DNA of 64,000 nt. Origin: JAQWBS01 sp047975765. Lineage in GTDB: Bacteria; Pseudomonadota; Alphaproteobacteria; RF32; CAG-239. This document shows positions 8,077 to 17,515 of this stretch, piece by piece. The translations under genes and the position numbers were made by a program. Under the pieces are notes generated by a model. It worked only from the letters and a program-made list of their open reading frames with translations, was not told the DNA's origin and did not search any database. Position 1 is the stretch's first letter, and the number at the start of each line of letters is the position of its first letter. The stretch spans positions 1 to 64,000 of the forward strand of contig JBKEEF010000020.1 in the NCBI GenBank assembly GCA_047975765.1, written 5' to 3'.

Positions 8077-11000
8077 ATGAATGCTAAAGAAGCTGTAGAG
8101 TTAATTAACAATAATGGTGGGGATATCTCAAAGATTCCTTCATCTCAGTTATTTGATGTTTTAAGCGCTTTACACGGAAATTTTGAATTTTCTGGGGATT
8201 ATAGAAAAGTCTTTGATTATCTTGATACAAACAAAGATGTTGCTCAAGCAATTTCAACAGAGCAAGATAAACTTTTATATGGTGCAAGCCTAAATAATCT
8301 CGGATATTTTCACGCACAGAGCCCATCTGATGTGATAAATTTTGAAGTGTCTTCTCTTGAAGAATTAGACTTTAAAAGGGATGTAACAAAGCTTTTTGGA
8401 ACAGATGAAGCTGTCGAAAAACTTGACAATGAAATTGCTGTTTTGTTTGAAACCTATTCTGTAAAAGAATATCAACCATCTTTGAGTGAAATTCAAGTCA
8501 TCAGAGAACTTTCTTTAAAAATTGAATCAGGCTCTTTGCCTACAGGTTTTTTGAAAGAAATGCAAGCATTGGAAGACCAATATTTATTAGCAGAAGGTTC
8601 AGGTAAATGGGCTTCTCTTACAGAAAGTGAAGTTCAAGAAAATATTGATGCAATCACTAAAGTTTACGAAGAAAACGAATTTGAATATCCAAAGTTTTTT
8701 GAACGTATCGAAATTGACAATATTCCTTTCTTGGATAAGGCTGAAAATTTAGATGGTAGTAACGAATGGTTGCCTTCTGAAAAATATAAGAAAGAATTGT
8801 CTGGCTTCATTGATGATGAAGTGATGCGCAAATTGGCAATGAATCCTGATTTTAACGGATTGGATGATGATAAAAAGTTTGAAGCAATCACGGCAAAAAG
8901 AGAAGAAGTAGCCCAAGACTATGTTAGAAAGTTGTTGATCAACCAATATGCGCATGATTTTTCTTCTAAGTTGATTTCTGGATCTTCAATTAGCAAAGAA
9001 GACATGGATAAAATAGTTGGTGAAGCCAGCAAAACGATGGATGATTTTATTGGTGGCTATGGTATAGAAAAGTTTAAAGTCAAAAAAGATATTGCACTTG
9101 CAACTTTGAATGAAGGAATTAAAGATTCTGTTGCTGTTTCAAAAGAAATTTTCAAAAGAACAGGAATTAAGAGTTTTTATGAAAAAGCAAGCGCTAGACG
9201 GGACAAATTTGCAAAAGATCATCCAGTAATATACAAAGCAGGAAAAAGCCTTGGAATTGCTGCAGGTATTGGTGTCGTGACTTGCGTGGCACCTCCTATT
9301 GGAACAGTTTTATCAACGGTTTATGCTGCTCATAAAACACATGTAGCATATAAGGCTTTGAAAACAAAATATGTGAATGATCCTCATTATAAAAACAAAT
9401 CATTCAAAGAGTATATGCTTGATCATAAGGCAGAATCAGCTGCTTTGTTTATGACAGGTGTTATGGCTGCTTTCCCAACAATCGGTTTTGCGAGAACAGT
9501 TGGAGTGGTTGAACCAGACAAGGCTGCTCTTGGAATTGCAAGAGGTTCAGCTGTTTTGGCTCTTGGTATTTCAAATGCAACAAGCATGTATTTCAAAGCA
9601 AAAACAAAGAAAGAAAAAGTGATGGCTTTGGCTGTTGCGGGAGCTTCTATTGCTGGTGCATCTTTGGCTGTTTTCACATCTTCTGAATATGGTCAAGAAG
9701 TTATGAAAAATGTTTCTGAAAAACTTGGTGCTTTCTTTGGTGGAAGCAAAGTTGCTGGAGATGTTGTTCAAGCTAAAACAGATTCTTTTGCTAAAGTTGA
9801 TTCAATTCCTAGCGTAAAATCTGACACTATTCCAACTTCTAGAATGGATTCAATCCCAGTTGCCCGTCAAGATTCAATTGGTGGTTTGAGACCAGATTCA
9901 ATTCCAGCTCTGAAGTCTGATTCTATTCCAACTTCTAGAATGGATTCAATCCCTGTTGCAAAAGCGGATTCAACAGAGATTATGCCTTCTAAGTCTGGTG
10001 CTGGAAACAATACACAAGTTGTTGAACATTCAGTTTCCGCAAGAGCTGATGTTGGTCAAGGTGACATATCTAACAAAGACTGGTCAAGAATCAAAATTCG
10101 TTCGACTCAAACTTATGGTGTAGACAAAGTTAAGGAATGGAGTTTTAATATCAATTCTGGTCAAGTTGAAGCAATTCCTGATGGAATGTCTAAAGAAGAA
10201 TTTATCTATAAACTTGGTCAGCTTCAAAAATTGGCTCCTGTTGTGCATAAAGAATCAATCAATTTGATGCTGAGAGATTTAAATTGTGACGGAACAGTTT
10301 TGACATCTGAACAAATTGCTCAAGTTCATGAATCTTTGAAAACAATTGATATCAAGGGTGAATATCATGGATATGAACCAACAGAAAGAACTTGTAATCG
10401 TGTTACAGGTATTAAGGTTGATGTAAATTGTGATGACAAAACAGTAAACGTAAAACAAACTGTTGAATATGGTGATTGCAATAAACAAGAAACACCTGTT
10501 GTTCATGAAGAACCAGTTGTTCAGCAAAAAACACCTATTGAAGAACCTAAGCAGGTTGTTGAAAGAACACCACATTATGATGAACCGGCTGTTGTGGAGG
10601 AGTATGAACAACCAGTACAAACTCGTACGCCTGTTGTTGAAACACCTGTAGTGGAAGCTGTAGAAAAAGAAATTAAAATTAAGGGAACTGTGACAAATAC
10701 CGAAGGTGTTCTTGGTGATGGAAAAGATACAACAGCTCTTGATAAAATGGCAGCAAAAGGTGTCGTTGGTGACGAATATCATGGAGATGAAGCTCCAGAA
10801 GTTGCTAACGAAGCAAGACTTGCAAATGATGAAGTTGCTATCAATATGTACAAAAATAAGGAAGTTGTTCCATTTATGCCAAATGAAAAAATGGCGCAGG
10901 GTGCTGAATATAATCAGTTGAAGGCTGATGCAATTCAAAACAAAGAACTTGTTCAAATGCCACTTGATAAAAAAACAGGCAAGATTATCACAACTGGTGT

Positions 11001-11136
11001 TGATGAAAATCATGAAGATTTTGTGGATTTTGTGAAGAAAGGCTCACCATTGCATAACTATTTGACAGAACAAGCTTCAAAAACAAAATTGACACCTGTT
11101 CAACAAGCGAAAATCATTTCACAAAGTAGATACTAG
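8077..11136 (+). CDS. Giant unknown protein with hydrophobic core and octapeptide repeats
   Basis: Unrecognised 1019-residue protein with GGAG ahead of the ATG. Residues 1-~370 are acidic and helical with no signal peptide. Residues ~389-533 hold four Gly/Ala-rich hydrophobic stretches (about 389-415, 455-477, 493-510, 515-533) that could insert in a membrane. Residues 575-638 are eight tandem octapeptides based on DSIP (DSIPTSRM, DSIPVARQ and so on). A folded region with scattered Cys follows (~670-790), then a Pro/Glu/Val/Thr-rich stalk (~805-866) and a C-terminal domain ending SQSRY. The architecture (internal membrane segments, repeats, Pro-rich linker) recalls large effectors or surface-anchored proteins, but no known domain was identified. 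Confidence 0.7.
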   Translation: MNAKEAVELINNNGGDISKIPSSQLFDVLSALHGNFEFSGDYRKVFDYLDTNKDVAQAISTEQDKLLYGASLNNLGYFHAQSPSDVINFEVSSLEELDFKRDVTKLFGTDEAVEKLDNEIAVLFETYSVKEYQPSLSEIQVIRELSLKIESGSLPTGFLKEMQALEDQYLLAEGSGKWASLTESEVQENIDAITKVYEENEFEYPKFFERIEIDNIPFLDKAENLDGSNEWLPSEKYKKELSGFIDDEVMRKLAMNPDFNGLDDDKKFEAITAKREEVAQDYVRKLLINQYAHDFSSKLISGSSISKEDMDKIVGEASKTMDDFIGGYGIEKFKVKKDIALATLNEGIKDSVAVSKEIFKRTGIKSFYEKASARRDKFAKDHPVIYKAGKSLGIAAGIGVVTCVAPPIGTVLSTVYAAHKTHVAYKALKTKYVNDPHYKNKSFKEYMLDHKAESAALFMTGVMAAFPTIGFARTVGVVEPDKAALGIARGSAVLALGISNATSMYFKAKTKKEKVMALAVAGASIAGASLAVFTSSEYGQEVMKNVSEKLGAFFGGSKVAGDVVQAKTDSFAKVDSIPSVKSDTIPTSRMDSIPVARQDSIGGLRPDSIPALKSDSIPTSRMDSIPVAKADSTEIMPSKSGAGNNTQVVEHSVSARADVGQGDISNKDWSRIKIRSTQTYGVDKVKEWSFNINSGQVEAIPDGMSKEEFIYKLGQLQKLAPVVHKESINLMLRDLNCDGTVLTSEQIAQVHESLKTIDIKGEYHGYEPTERTCNRVTGIKVDVNCDDKTVNVKQTVEYGDCNKQETPVVHEEPVVQQKTPIEEPKQVVERTPHYDEPAVVEEYEQPVQTRTPVVETPVVEAVEKEIKIKGTVTNTEGVLGDGKDTTALDKMAAKGVVGDEYHGDEAPEVANEARLANDEVAINMYKNKEVVPFMPNEKMAQGAEYNQLKADAIQNKELVQMPLDKKTGKIITTGVDENHEDFVDFVKKGSPLHNYLTEQASKTKLTPVQQAKIISQSRY
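9799..9990 (+). repeat. Eight in-frame 24-bp repeats encoding DSIP octapeptides
   Basis: Eight 8-residue units begin with Asp-Ser/Thr-Ile in nearly every case. Within them a longer block (encoding IPTSRMDSIPVA) occurs twice, about 96 bases apart and nearly identical in DNA, showing segmental duplication of a four-unit block. Confidence 0.85.
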
Positions 11137-11144
11137 TCGAAAAG

Positions 11145-11173
11145 AAAAACCTCCGAATTTCGGAGGTTTTTTT
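11145..11173. terminator. Bidirectional terminator between convergent genes
   Basis: ACCTCCGA (11149-11156) pairs with TCGGAGGT (11160-11167), with A residues to the left and a T run to the right. It serves the plus-strand gene ending at 11136 and alr on the minus strand. Confidence 0.85.
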
Positions 11174-11180
11174 ATGTCTT

Positions 11181-12257
11181 TTATTTAATATATTTTCTGA
11201 TAAACCTTGGATTCTTTCCAAAGCGAGAAAGAATTTCATAACCGATTGTACCTGCATCATAGCCCATATCATCGACAGTATAAAAATCATCAATAACAGA
11301 AACAAAGTCGCCAACTTTGAGATTCGTAATGTCTGTTACATCACAGATAAGATTGTCCATAGAAATTCTACCAATCATATTTGCTTGTTGCTTTTCAAAA
11401 AAGACTTTGCCAACATTAGAAAGAATTCTTGGCAGTCCATCACCATAACCAATAGACATGATTGCAATTTTACGATTAGAAAGAGCTTTATATGTTGCAC
11501 CATATCCGACATATTCTCCTTCTTTGAGGTCGCAAATCTCTAAGACAGGTGCTTTGATTTTGACAACATTTTCCATTTGACTTTCATGATATGGCGTTGT
11601 GTTAATGCCATACATAGCAGCACCTAGTCTGACCATATCGAAGGTATAATCTTGTCCTAAAAAGACACCATCAGAAGCAGAAAGAGAGGCAAGGGTATTT
11701 GGAAAAAACTTATTTTTAATTTCTTTAAAGTTTTGTAGTTGCTTTTCATTCATAAAATGTTCTTTTGAATCGGCACAGGCCAAATGAGACATTACGCAAG
11801 AAAATTCTGCAATATCCTTTGTTGTGAGTTTTTCTAGGTCTGAGATTCTAAAACCAAGGCGATTTAGTCCTGTTTCAACGTGTAAAACTGGGTTAATGTT
11901 TTCAATTTTATTTTGCTTCCAAAATTCGAACTGTTCCCAAGAACTGATAACAGGAATGAGATTTAGCCTCTTGAAAAGCTCAATATTATCTTCTCCCATG
12001 CCTTGCAAAACGCATATTACTGAATTTTCAACATAAGGACGAATTTTTTCTGCCTCAACGGCATGAGCAACAAAAAAAGCCTTGCAATTTGCTTTTTCAT
12101 AGAGAATCTTAGCAACTTCAGCTGTTCCTAAACCATAAGCATCGTCTTTAAGTACTGCCGCAGGAATTGCTCCAAAAGCTTTATTTTTTAAGAAAGTATA
12201 GTTTTCAAGTAATTTATTTAGATTAATCTCTAAAATTGGTCTTGTAAAAATGCTCAT
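11181..12257 (-). CDS. alr: Alanine racemase
   Basis: PLP enzyme that makes D-alanine for peptidoglycan from L-alanine in the cytoplasm. The 358 residues match the family length. The PLP lysine lies in AAVLKDDAYGLG near residue 37 (usual form AVVKADAYGHG), and the C-terminal domain carries the catalytic tyrosine in VGYGATYKA, followed by IGYGDGLPR and GRISMDN, all typical. It is convergent with the giant protein gene and divergent from tatD, so it is probably transcribed alone. Confidence 0.93.
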   Translation of the reverse strand: MSIFTRPILEINLNKLLENYTFLKNKAFGAIPAAVLKDDAYGLGTAEVAKILYEKANCKAFFVAHAVEAEKIRPYVENSVICVLQGMGEDNIELFKRLNLIPVISSWEQFEFWKQNKIENINPVLHVETGLNRLGFRISDLEKLTTKDIAEFSCVMSHLACADSKEHFMNEKQLQNFKEIKNKFFPNTLASLSASDGVFLGQDYTFDMVRLGAAMYGINTTPYHESQMENVVKIKAPVLEICDLKEGEYVGYGATYKALSNRKIAIMSIGYGDGLPRILSNVGKVFFEKQQANMIGRISMDNLICDVTDITNLKVGDFVSVIDDFYTVDDMGYDAGTIGYEILSRFGKNPRFIRKYIK

Positions 12258-12294
12258 TGCTCAATAGTATCCTTTATAAAGGGAGTTATGTTAG

Positions 12295-13038
12295 ATGAAG
12301 TTTATAGAGACACATATCCATTTGCAAGATTTTCCAAAAGAATGCACAGAAAAAATTGTGTCTGAAGCAATTGCTGTTGGCGTTGAAGGGTTTCTCTGTG
12401 TCAGCTCTAAACCTTGTGAATGGCAAGAGGTCTTATCTTTGGCAAAGTCATATCCCCAACAAGTATTTCCTGCTCTGGGTATTCATCCTTGGTATGTGGG
12501 AGAGACACAGGAAAACGACTTGAGACAACTAGAAGATTTGCTGTTAAATAATCCTAAAGCACTTATTGGCGAGGCTGGTCTAGACGGTTATAAAGATTTT
12601 TCAGAACTTCAAGAAAAGTTTTTTGTGGCACAATGTGATTTAGCGAAAAAATATCATCGCCCACTTATCATTCATTGTGTTAAAGCTCAGCAATGGTTTG
12701 AGAAAAACTGGAATCTTTTACCTCCAAAATTTGTTTTCCATTCTTATAGTGGTAAGGAAGATTTTGCTAAAAAAATTGTTCAACAAGATGGATATGTTTC
12801 TTTTTCATTTTCAATTTTGAAAAATACGTCTCGTGAAGCGGTTTTAAAATCAGTGCCTTTAAATAGACTTCTGCTAGAGACAGATAGTCCTTATCAAACT
12901 TTTGAAAAAGATGTTGAAAATAATCCAGTTTTTTTGCCACATCTATTCTTTGAGATTGCAAAAATTTTAGAAATTAAGTATGAAGATTTTACAAAAAAAA
13001 TATATCAAAATGCAACGGAGTTTTTGAAAGTTGAATAA
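12295..13038 (+). CDS. tatD: TatD family metal-dependent hydrolase/DNase
   Basis: Protein of 247 residues of the TatD amidohydrolase fold, a cytoplasmic 3'-5' exonuclease-like family. Visible metal and active-site motifs in order: THIHL near the N-terminus, ALGIHPWY, IGEAGLD, PLIIHCV, FHSYSG and LLETDSPY. The sequence is more divergent than typical TatD (QDF where a Asp-Glu pattern is usual), so the substrate is uncertain. GGGAG precedes the ATG. It overlaps the following tcdA by eight bases, indicating translational coupling. Confidence 0.88.
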   Translation: MKFIETHIHLQDFPKECTEKIVSEAIAVGVEGFLCVSSKPCEWQEVLSLAKSYPQQVFPALGIHPWYVGETQENDLRQLEDLLLNNPKALIGEAGLDGYKDFSELQEKFFVAQCDLAKKYHRPLIIHCVKAQQWFEKNWNLLPPKFVFHSYSGKEDFAKKIVQQDGYVSFSFSILKNTSREAVLKSVPLNRLLLETDSPYQTFEKDVENNPVFLPHLFFEIAKILEIKYEDFTKKIYQNATEFLKVE

Positions 13039-13768
13039 GGAAAGATTTGTTCGAACATGCGCCCTTTTTGGCGAAGAGGCAATGCAAAAAATTTATAGCT
13101 CAACAGTTATGGTAATTGGGTGTGGAGCTGTTGGTGGATATGTTATTGAGGCTTTAGCAAGAAGTGGTGTTGGTAGAATTATTGTGGTGGATTTTGATGT
13201 GTTTGATATTTCTAATATCAATCGTCAGGTCTTAGCTCTGACTTCGACAATTGGCAGGAAAAAAGCTGATGTTGCAAAAGAGAGAATTCTAGAAATTAAT
13301 CCCGAATGTGATGTTGTTATAAAAGATATGTTTGTAAAAACCGAAACAGTTCCTGAACTTTTAGAAATGAATCCAGATTTTATTGTTGATGCAATTGATT
13401 CTCTCAATCCTAAATGTTGTTTGATAGAAGAATTGGTTAAAGCCTCTGTGCCATTTATCTCTTCCATGGGAGCAGCACGCAAAACAGATCCTTTCCAAAT
13501 TCGTTATGATAAGTTGAATAAGACCTCTGTTTGTCCTTTGGCAAGATTTATCCGTAAACGTCTCAAAAGACGTGGGGTGGATATAAGCAAGGTCAACTGT
13601 GTTTATTCTAGCGAAGAAGCAAACTTAACAGATTATTCTGCTTTTGGTGAAAATTTTGACGTAACTGATGAAAATTTGACTCGCTTACCTCTGGGATCTT
13701 TACCAACAATTACAGCGATTTTTGGACTAATAATTGCGAATGAAGTTCTCAAAAAGATTATTGCTTGA
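13031..13768 (+). CDS. tcdA: tRNA threonylcarbamoyladenosine dehydratase (TcdA/CsdL)
   Basis: E1-like ThiF-fold enzyme that uses ATP to cyclise t6A37 in tRNAs to ct6A. The 245 residues show the nucleotide-binding GCGAVGGYVIEALARSG, the following VVDFDVFDISNINRQ, VDAIDSL, SSMGAARKTDP, and CPLARFIRKRLKRRG typical of TcdA rather than MoeB/ThiF. It starts with TTG inside the end of tatD, with GGAG about ten bases upstream; the overlap supports this start. Confidence 0.9.
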   Translation: MNKERFVRTCALFGEEAMQKIYSSTVMVIGCGAVGGYVIEALARSGVGRIIVVDFDVFDISNINRQVLALTSTIGRKKADVAKERILEINPECDVVIKDMFVKTETVPELLEMNPDFIVDAIDSLNPKCCLIEELVKASVPFISSMGAARKTDPFQIRYDKLNKTSVCPLARFIRKRLKRRGVDISKVNCVYSSEEANLTDYSAFGENFDVTDENLTRLPLGSLPTITAIFGLIIANEVLKKIIA

Positions 13769-13795
13769 GGAATAAAGATAATCTTAATAATTTTT

Positions 13796-13804
13796 TGATA
13801 TAAC
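13796..13804 (+). promoter_or_regulatory. Extended -10 promoter element
   Basis: TGATATAAC has the TGn extension and a near-consensus TATAAC hexamer (13799-13804), in the gap between tcdA and the HAD-like gene. The same TTTTGATATAA run recurs at 23179-23188 and 25655-25664. Confidence 0.45.
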
Positions 13805-13839
13805 TTTGGTTAATAGTTTTTAGTTTGGAAAAAATAAAG

Positions 13840-14709
13840 ATGAAAATGATTAGGCCAATTGTCAATATTTCAAAAATCATAGATGACTATGATGTAGTTG
13901 TTGTCGGCTTAAGAGGGGTTATTACCGATGGAGCTTCTGTTCGTGAGGAAGTTGCTACTGCTTTGATAAATATGAGAAAAATTGGTAAAAAAATTATCCT
14001 CTTAACAAATTCATCTGAAAGAGTTTCTTCACTTGTTACTTCTTTGGAAGAAAAAGGAATTCCATCAGGGGTTTGGTATTCAGTGATTAGTGCCGGAGAA
14101 ATTATGCATTATAAACTGAAGGCTCAAAAAGGAAATTTTGGTATTATTGGTCATAAATATTACTGTTTGGGTTCTGAAAGTGGAAAAGGTGTTTTTTCTG
14201 GGTTACCTCAATATGAAGAGGTTAAAAATTTGTCACAAGCTGATTTTTTATATGTCAGTGATGTAAAAACACCAGATGATATGATTGAGAGTTATCTTCC
14301 CATTTTAGAACATGCTGTGAGCTTGTCTTTACCTTTGGTCTGTGTAGGAAATGATGCTTCGACATTTATGTCTGGGCAAACTTGTCTGGGTGTGGGTGCA
14401 CTTGCGGAGCAATATGCTATAATTGGCGGAAGAATTATTACGGTTGGAAAGCCAGATTCTGACATCATCGCTTATAGTCTTGATAATTTTGAGGGAATTA
14501 ATAGGAATAGAGTTTTGATGATTGGAGATAATTTGCTCACGGATATCAAAGGGGCAAATTTTGTTGGAATTGGAAGTGCTTTGGTATCTAAGGGTGTTCA
14601 TGTTAATTTTTTGGGAGAGGGGTATATTCCCGATGTGACAAAGGCGAGAGAGCTTTCTGTTGGTGTTGAGGCATACCCCGATTTCATAATGTCTAGTTTG
14701 AGATGGTAG
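13840..14709 (+). CDS. HAD-IIA family protein lacking the catalytic Asp
   Basis: Protein of 289 residues related to the alphaproteobacterial HAD class IIA hydrolases (NagD-like, TIGR01459 type). Motif II (ILLTNSSE), the motif III lysine (VGKPDSDI) and motif IV (MIGDNLLTDIKGA) are intact. Motif I, normally hhhDxxGVL with the nucleophilic Asp, reads VVVGLRGVITDG: the Asp is Gly and the next acidic position is Arg. It is therefore probably not a phosphatase. The start at ATG 13840 has GGAA about ten bases upstream; an in-frame TTG at 13825 and ATG at 13846 are alternatives. The next gene begins five bases after its stop. Confidence 0.8.
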   Translation: MKMIRPIVNISKIIDDYDVVVVGLRGVITDGASVREEVATALINMRKIGKKIILLTNSSERVSSLVTSLEEKGIPSGVWYSVISAGEIMHYKLKAQKGNFGIIGHKYYCLGSESGKGVFSGLPQYEEVKNLSQADFLYVSDVKTPDDMIESYLPILEHAVSLSLPLVCVGNDASTFMSGQTCLGVGALAEQYAIIGGRIITVGKPDSDIIAYSLDNFEGINRNRVLMIGDNLLTDIKGANFVGIGSALVSKGVHVNFLGEGYIPDVTKARELSVGVEAYPDFIMSSLRW

Positions 14710-14713
14710 TAAT

Positions 14714-15271
14714 ATGCGTAGAAGTTTTTTAATCATTCTCTTAATTTTGGCGGTGGTTGTTTATGTGAATATACCTTTACTCACAAGTGAAACGCCAACA
14801 TTCAAGAAAGCAGAAGTTCCTGAGGTTTTCGTTGGTGAACCAATTACTCCAAATGAGATTAATTCATTTTTGGAAGTTTGGCCTGATTATGTGAATAGTT
14901 GGGTGAGCCATTTTGGTGTTTCACAACTCTCTCTCACAAATTCTGACAATATTAAAAAGAAAACACCATATATTACAATCATCTGGTTGAATAGACGAGG
15001 CTGGGAAGTGGATCGTTTCTTTTATGTTGAACAAAGATTGAAATCCATTGTGCGTTCTGCTCAAGCAGAAGAGCATGTGAGAGAAACTATTTTCTTACTA
15101 GAGAAGAAACTTCAGCAAGAAACTGATGGAAGTGCAAGGCAAAATGTTGAAGCGATGATGAAATATCATCAAAAAAGTCTGAATGTTGAAAAAGTTAGTC
15201 AAGCTGAAATCAAAATGGTTCAACCTCGTTTGAGTGAAATTTCTGAAATTTTAGAGCTCAAAGAAAAATAA
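14714..15271 (+). CDS. Membrane-anchored hypothetical protein
   Basis: Protein of 185 residues with an N-terminal hydrophobic helix (about residues 5-24, RRSFLIILLILAVVVYV) acting as a signal anchor, followed by a charged extracytoplasmic domain and a C-terminal helical, probably coiled-coil, region (about 110-185). Not recognised. It starts five bases after the HAD-like gene and is presumably in the same operon. It is convergent with uup; no strong hairpin was seen in the seven-base gap. Confidence 0.65.
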   Translation: MRRSFLIILLILAVVVYVNIPLLTSETPTFKKAEVPEVFVGEPITPNEINSFLEVWPDYVNSWVSHFGVSQLSLTNSDNIKKKTPYITIIWLNRRGWEVDRFFYVEQRLKSIVRSAQAEEHVRETIFLLEKKLQQETDGSARQNVEAMMKYHQKSLNVEKVSQAEIKMVQPRLSEISEILELKEK

Positions 15272-15277
15272 AAAAAT

Positions 15278-17074
15278 CTAGCTTTCAATTTCATCTTGTA
15301 AGAGTTGAATTTCTAACCACTGATTTTCTTTCTCATCTTTTTCATGTTTTGTTTTTGCAAGATCACTTGAAAGTTTTTCAAATTCTTTTTGATTTGTAGA
15401 ATATAAGTTAGGATCAGAAAGTTTTTCCTCAATTTCATTTAGTCTTTTTTCAAGTTTTTCAACTTCTTGTGGAAGAACTTCAAGAAGTCTTTTTTGATTG
15501 TAGCTTAATTTGATGTTTTTTGCAGAGCTATTTAAAACTTGTTCTTTCTTTTCTTTTTGAATGGGTTTGTTCGATTCTTTTTCAGATTTATCTTTGAGTT
15601 TTTCAAGTAAATCGCTATAACTTCCAACATGTTCAGAGGTTGTTCCATCACCTGCGAGATAGATGACAGAAGAAACAATATTGTCTAGAAAATCTCTGTC
15701 ATGGCTGACGACCAGAATTGTTCCTTGATATTCCATAAGAACATCTTGGAGAAGGTCTAAGGTATCCATGTCAAGGTCATTTGTTGGTTCATCAAGGACA
15801 AGGAGATTTGATTCCTGTGCGAGAGCCACAGCAAGCATCAATCGATTCTTTTCTCCGCCAGAAAGGGCAGAAACAGGCGTATGTGCTTGGTCTGGGCTAA
15901 ATAGAAAATCCTTGAGATAGGCAATCACATGGCGCCAATGACCACGAACCATGATATGGTCGCCTTCGTTACAAAGTGTTTTCCAAAGTGTTTTTTTAGG
16001 GTCTAGAGAACAACGGTTTTGGTCGAAATAAGCTTCTTCTAAATTTTTACCAACTCTAATGAAACCGCTGTCTGGTTCAAGTTTTCCTGTTAATAGCTTG
16101 ATTAGTGTTGTTTTACCACTACCATTTGGACCAACGATACCAATTTTGTTGCCTTTGATGATTCGAGTCGAAAAATCTTCAATGATTTTTCTTTCGCCAA
16201 AACTTTTGCTAATGTTTTTAGCTTGTGCCACTAATTTAGAGCGAAAATCTGCAACTTCAGCTTCTAAATTAACAGAACCAGTTTGTTTAATTTGTTCACG
16301 TCTAAGCGTTCTTAGTTCTCTAAGTTTTCTTAGGCGTCCCATATTTCTGCGGCGACGAGCTGTTACACCTTTATGAAGCCATTCAGTTTCTTCAGCAATT
16401 TTCTTATTTAATCTCTCTTGTTCTTTGAGTTCAGCATCAATAACTTGTTCTTGCCATTCTTCAAAGTTTTCAAAACCTTTATCGTTGCGGCGGACGATTC
16501 CACGGTCAAGCCAGAAAGTTGTGTCGGAAATATTTTTCAAAAACATTCTATCGTGGCTGATTGTGATGACAGAGCCTTTAAATTGTTTGATAATTTCTTC
16601 CAAAGCCTCAATGGTTGTGATATCTAGGTGATTGGTTGGTTCATCAAGCAAGAGAATATCTGGGTCACCGATAAGAGCTTGTGCAAGAGAAGCTTTTCTT
16701 CTTTCGCCGCCAGATGCAAGTTCAGGCGGTTGGTCTGCCAAAATTTGAAACTTTTCGATGAGAATATCTGCTTTATATTCCTCAGTTTTATCAATGCCAT
16801 CCATAAGCACTTCTTTCAAAGTTTTATATTTTGAAAGATCAGGATCTTGTGGCATATAAGCAATTTTTATGCCTGGTTGAATGAATATCTCTCCACGATC
16901 TGGTTCAATTAGACCACAAATGAGTTTCATTAAAGTAGATTTTCCGCTTCCATTTCTGCCAATGAGCGAAATTTTATCTCCTGCGTTGATATAAACTTCA
17001 ACATCAGAAAACAAATTGTGATTTCCAAAACTAAGAGAAGTGTTTTTTAGAGTATAAATAGGAGGTTGTGCCAT
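15278..17074 (-). CDS. uup: ABC-F ATPase, Uup-like
   Basis: Soluble ABC-F protein of 598 residues with two ATPase domains and no membrane part; family members act at the ribosome. First domain: Walker A GRNGSGKST, signature ASGGERRK, Walker B LLLDEPTNHLD. Second domain: GPNGSGKTT, LSGGEKNR, LVLDEPTNDLD. The C-terminal ~90 residues form a coiled coil (QEVEKLEKRLNEIEEKL), the feature that separates Uup from EttA and related subfamilies. It lies six bases downstream of the TerB-like gene, in one operon. Confidence 0.9.
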   Translation of the reverse strand: MAQPPIYTLKNTSLSFGNHNLFSDVEVYINAGDKISLIGRNGSGKSTLMKLICGLIEPDRGEIFIQPGIKIAYMPQDPDLSKYKTLKEVLMDGIDKTEEYKADILIEKFQILADQPPELASGGERRKASLAQALIGDPDILLLDEPTNHLDITTIEALEEIIKQFKGSVITISHDRMFLKNISDTTFWLDRGIVRRNDKGFENFEEWQEQVIDAELKEQERLNKKIAEETEWLHKGVTARRRRNMGRLRKLRELRTLRREQIKQTGSVNLEAEVADFRSKLVAQAKNISKSFGERKIIEDFSTRIIKGNKIGIVGPNGSGKTTLIKLLTGKLEPDSGFIRVGKNLEEAYFDQNRCSLDPKKTLWKTLCNEGDHIMVRGHWRHVIAYLKDFLFSPDQAHTPVSALSGGEKNRLMLAVALAQESNLLVLDEPTNDLDMDTLDLLQDVLMEYQGTILVVSHDRDFLDNIVSSVIYLAGDGTTSEHVGSYSDLLEKLKDKSEKESNKPIQKEKKEQVLNSSAKNIKLSYNQKRLLEVLPQEVEKLEKRLNEIEEKLSDPNLYSTNQKEFEKLSSDLAKTKHEKDEKENQWLEIQLLQDEIES

Positions 17075-17080
17075 GGTATC

Positions 17081-17515
17081 TTAAATATCTTCTTCAATAA
17101 GTTTGATGCCATTGATTTGCCATTCAACACCTTGTGCTGCCCAAAGGAAAAAATCACTCACTTTTTCTTCTTTAATACCAGATTTTGCTCCAATTTGATA
17201 AATGACAGAAATTTCTTTGTCATTTAGCTCATGATCAGCAATAGCAAGGAGAATCATTTCGCGTAAGATATATCTTTTGGTTTGAATGTTGATGATTTTC
17301 TTTAAATCATTGATAATGTCATCAGCTTTATTCGTGACTTTAATATTGTCAAGTTCTTGAAGGGGGAGTCCAATTTCACGCAACTGATTCTCTAAGAAGA
17401 TTCTTTTACGAGATTGCTTGGATTCGGGGCTTTGTCTAAGCTGCATGATATATGCCAAACATCTTAAATAAGTATGCTTTTCTTCTGTATCTAGACTAAT
17501 CATTTCAGATATCAT
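17081..17515 (-). CDS. TerB-like helical protein
   Basis: All-helical protein of 144 residues. The stretch ILREMILLAIADHELNDKEISVIYQIGAKSG (residues ~85-115, shown in part) has the pattern of TerB-family domains (hhhAvADGxhxxxExxxhxxha), with an acidic D-x-E-x-N-D-K-E cluster that could bind a metal. The start at ATG 17515 has AAGGG just upstream; a TTG at 17530 is the alternative. It precedes uup by six bases. The specific role is unknown. Confidence 0.6.
   Translation of the reverse strand: MISEMISLDTEEKHTYLRCLAYIMQLRQSPESKQSRKRIFLENQLREIGLPLQELDNIKVTNKADDIINDLKKIINIQTKRYILREMILLAIADHELNDKEISVIYQIGAKSGIKEEKVSDFFLWAAQGVEWQINGIKLIEEDI

Noticed and set aside
9799..9990. Regular DNA repeats resembling a CRISPR array
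   Set aside because: The repeats are in frame, encode Asp-Ser-Ile-Pro octapeptides and have no spacers.
10279..11013. Minus-strand open frame of 244 codons, opposite the 1019-aa gene
   Set aside because: It is rich in Phe, Asn, Cys and Ile, as expected for the antisense of an AT-rich gene, and lacks a ribosome site.
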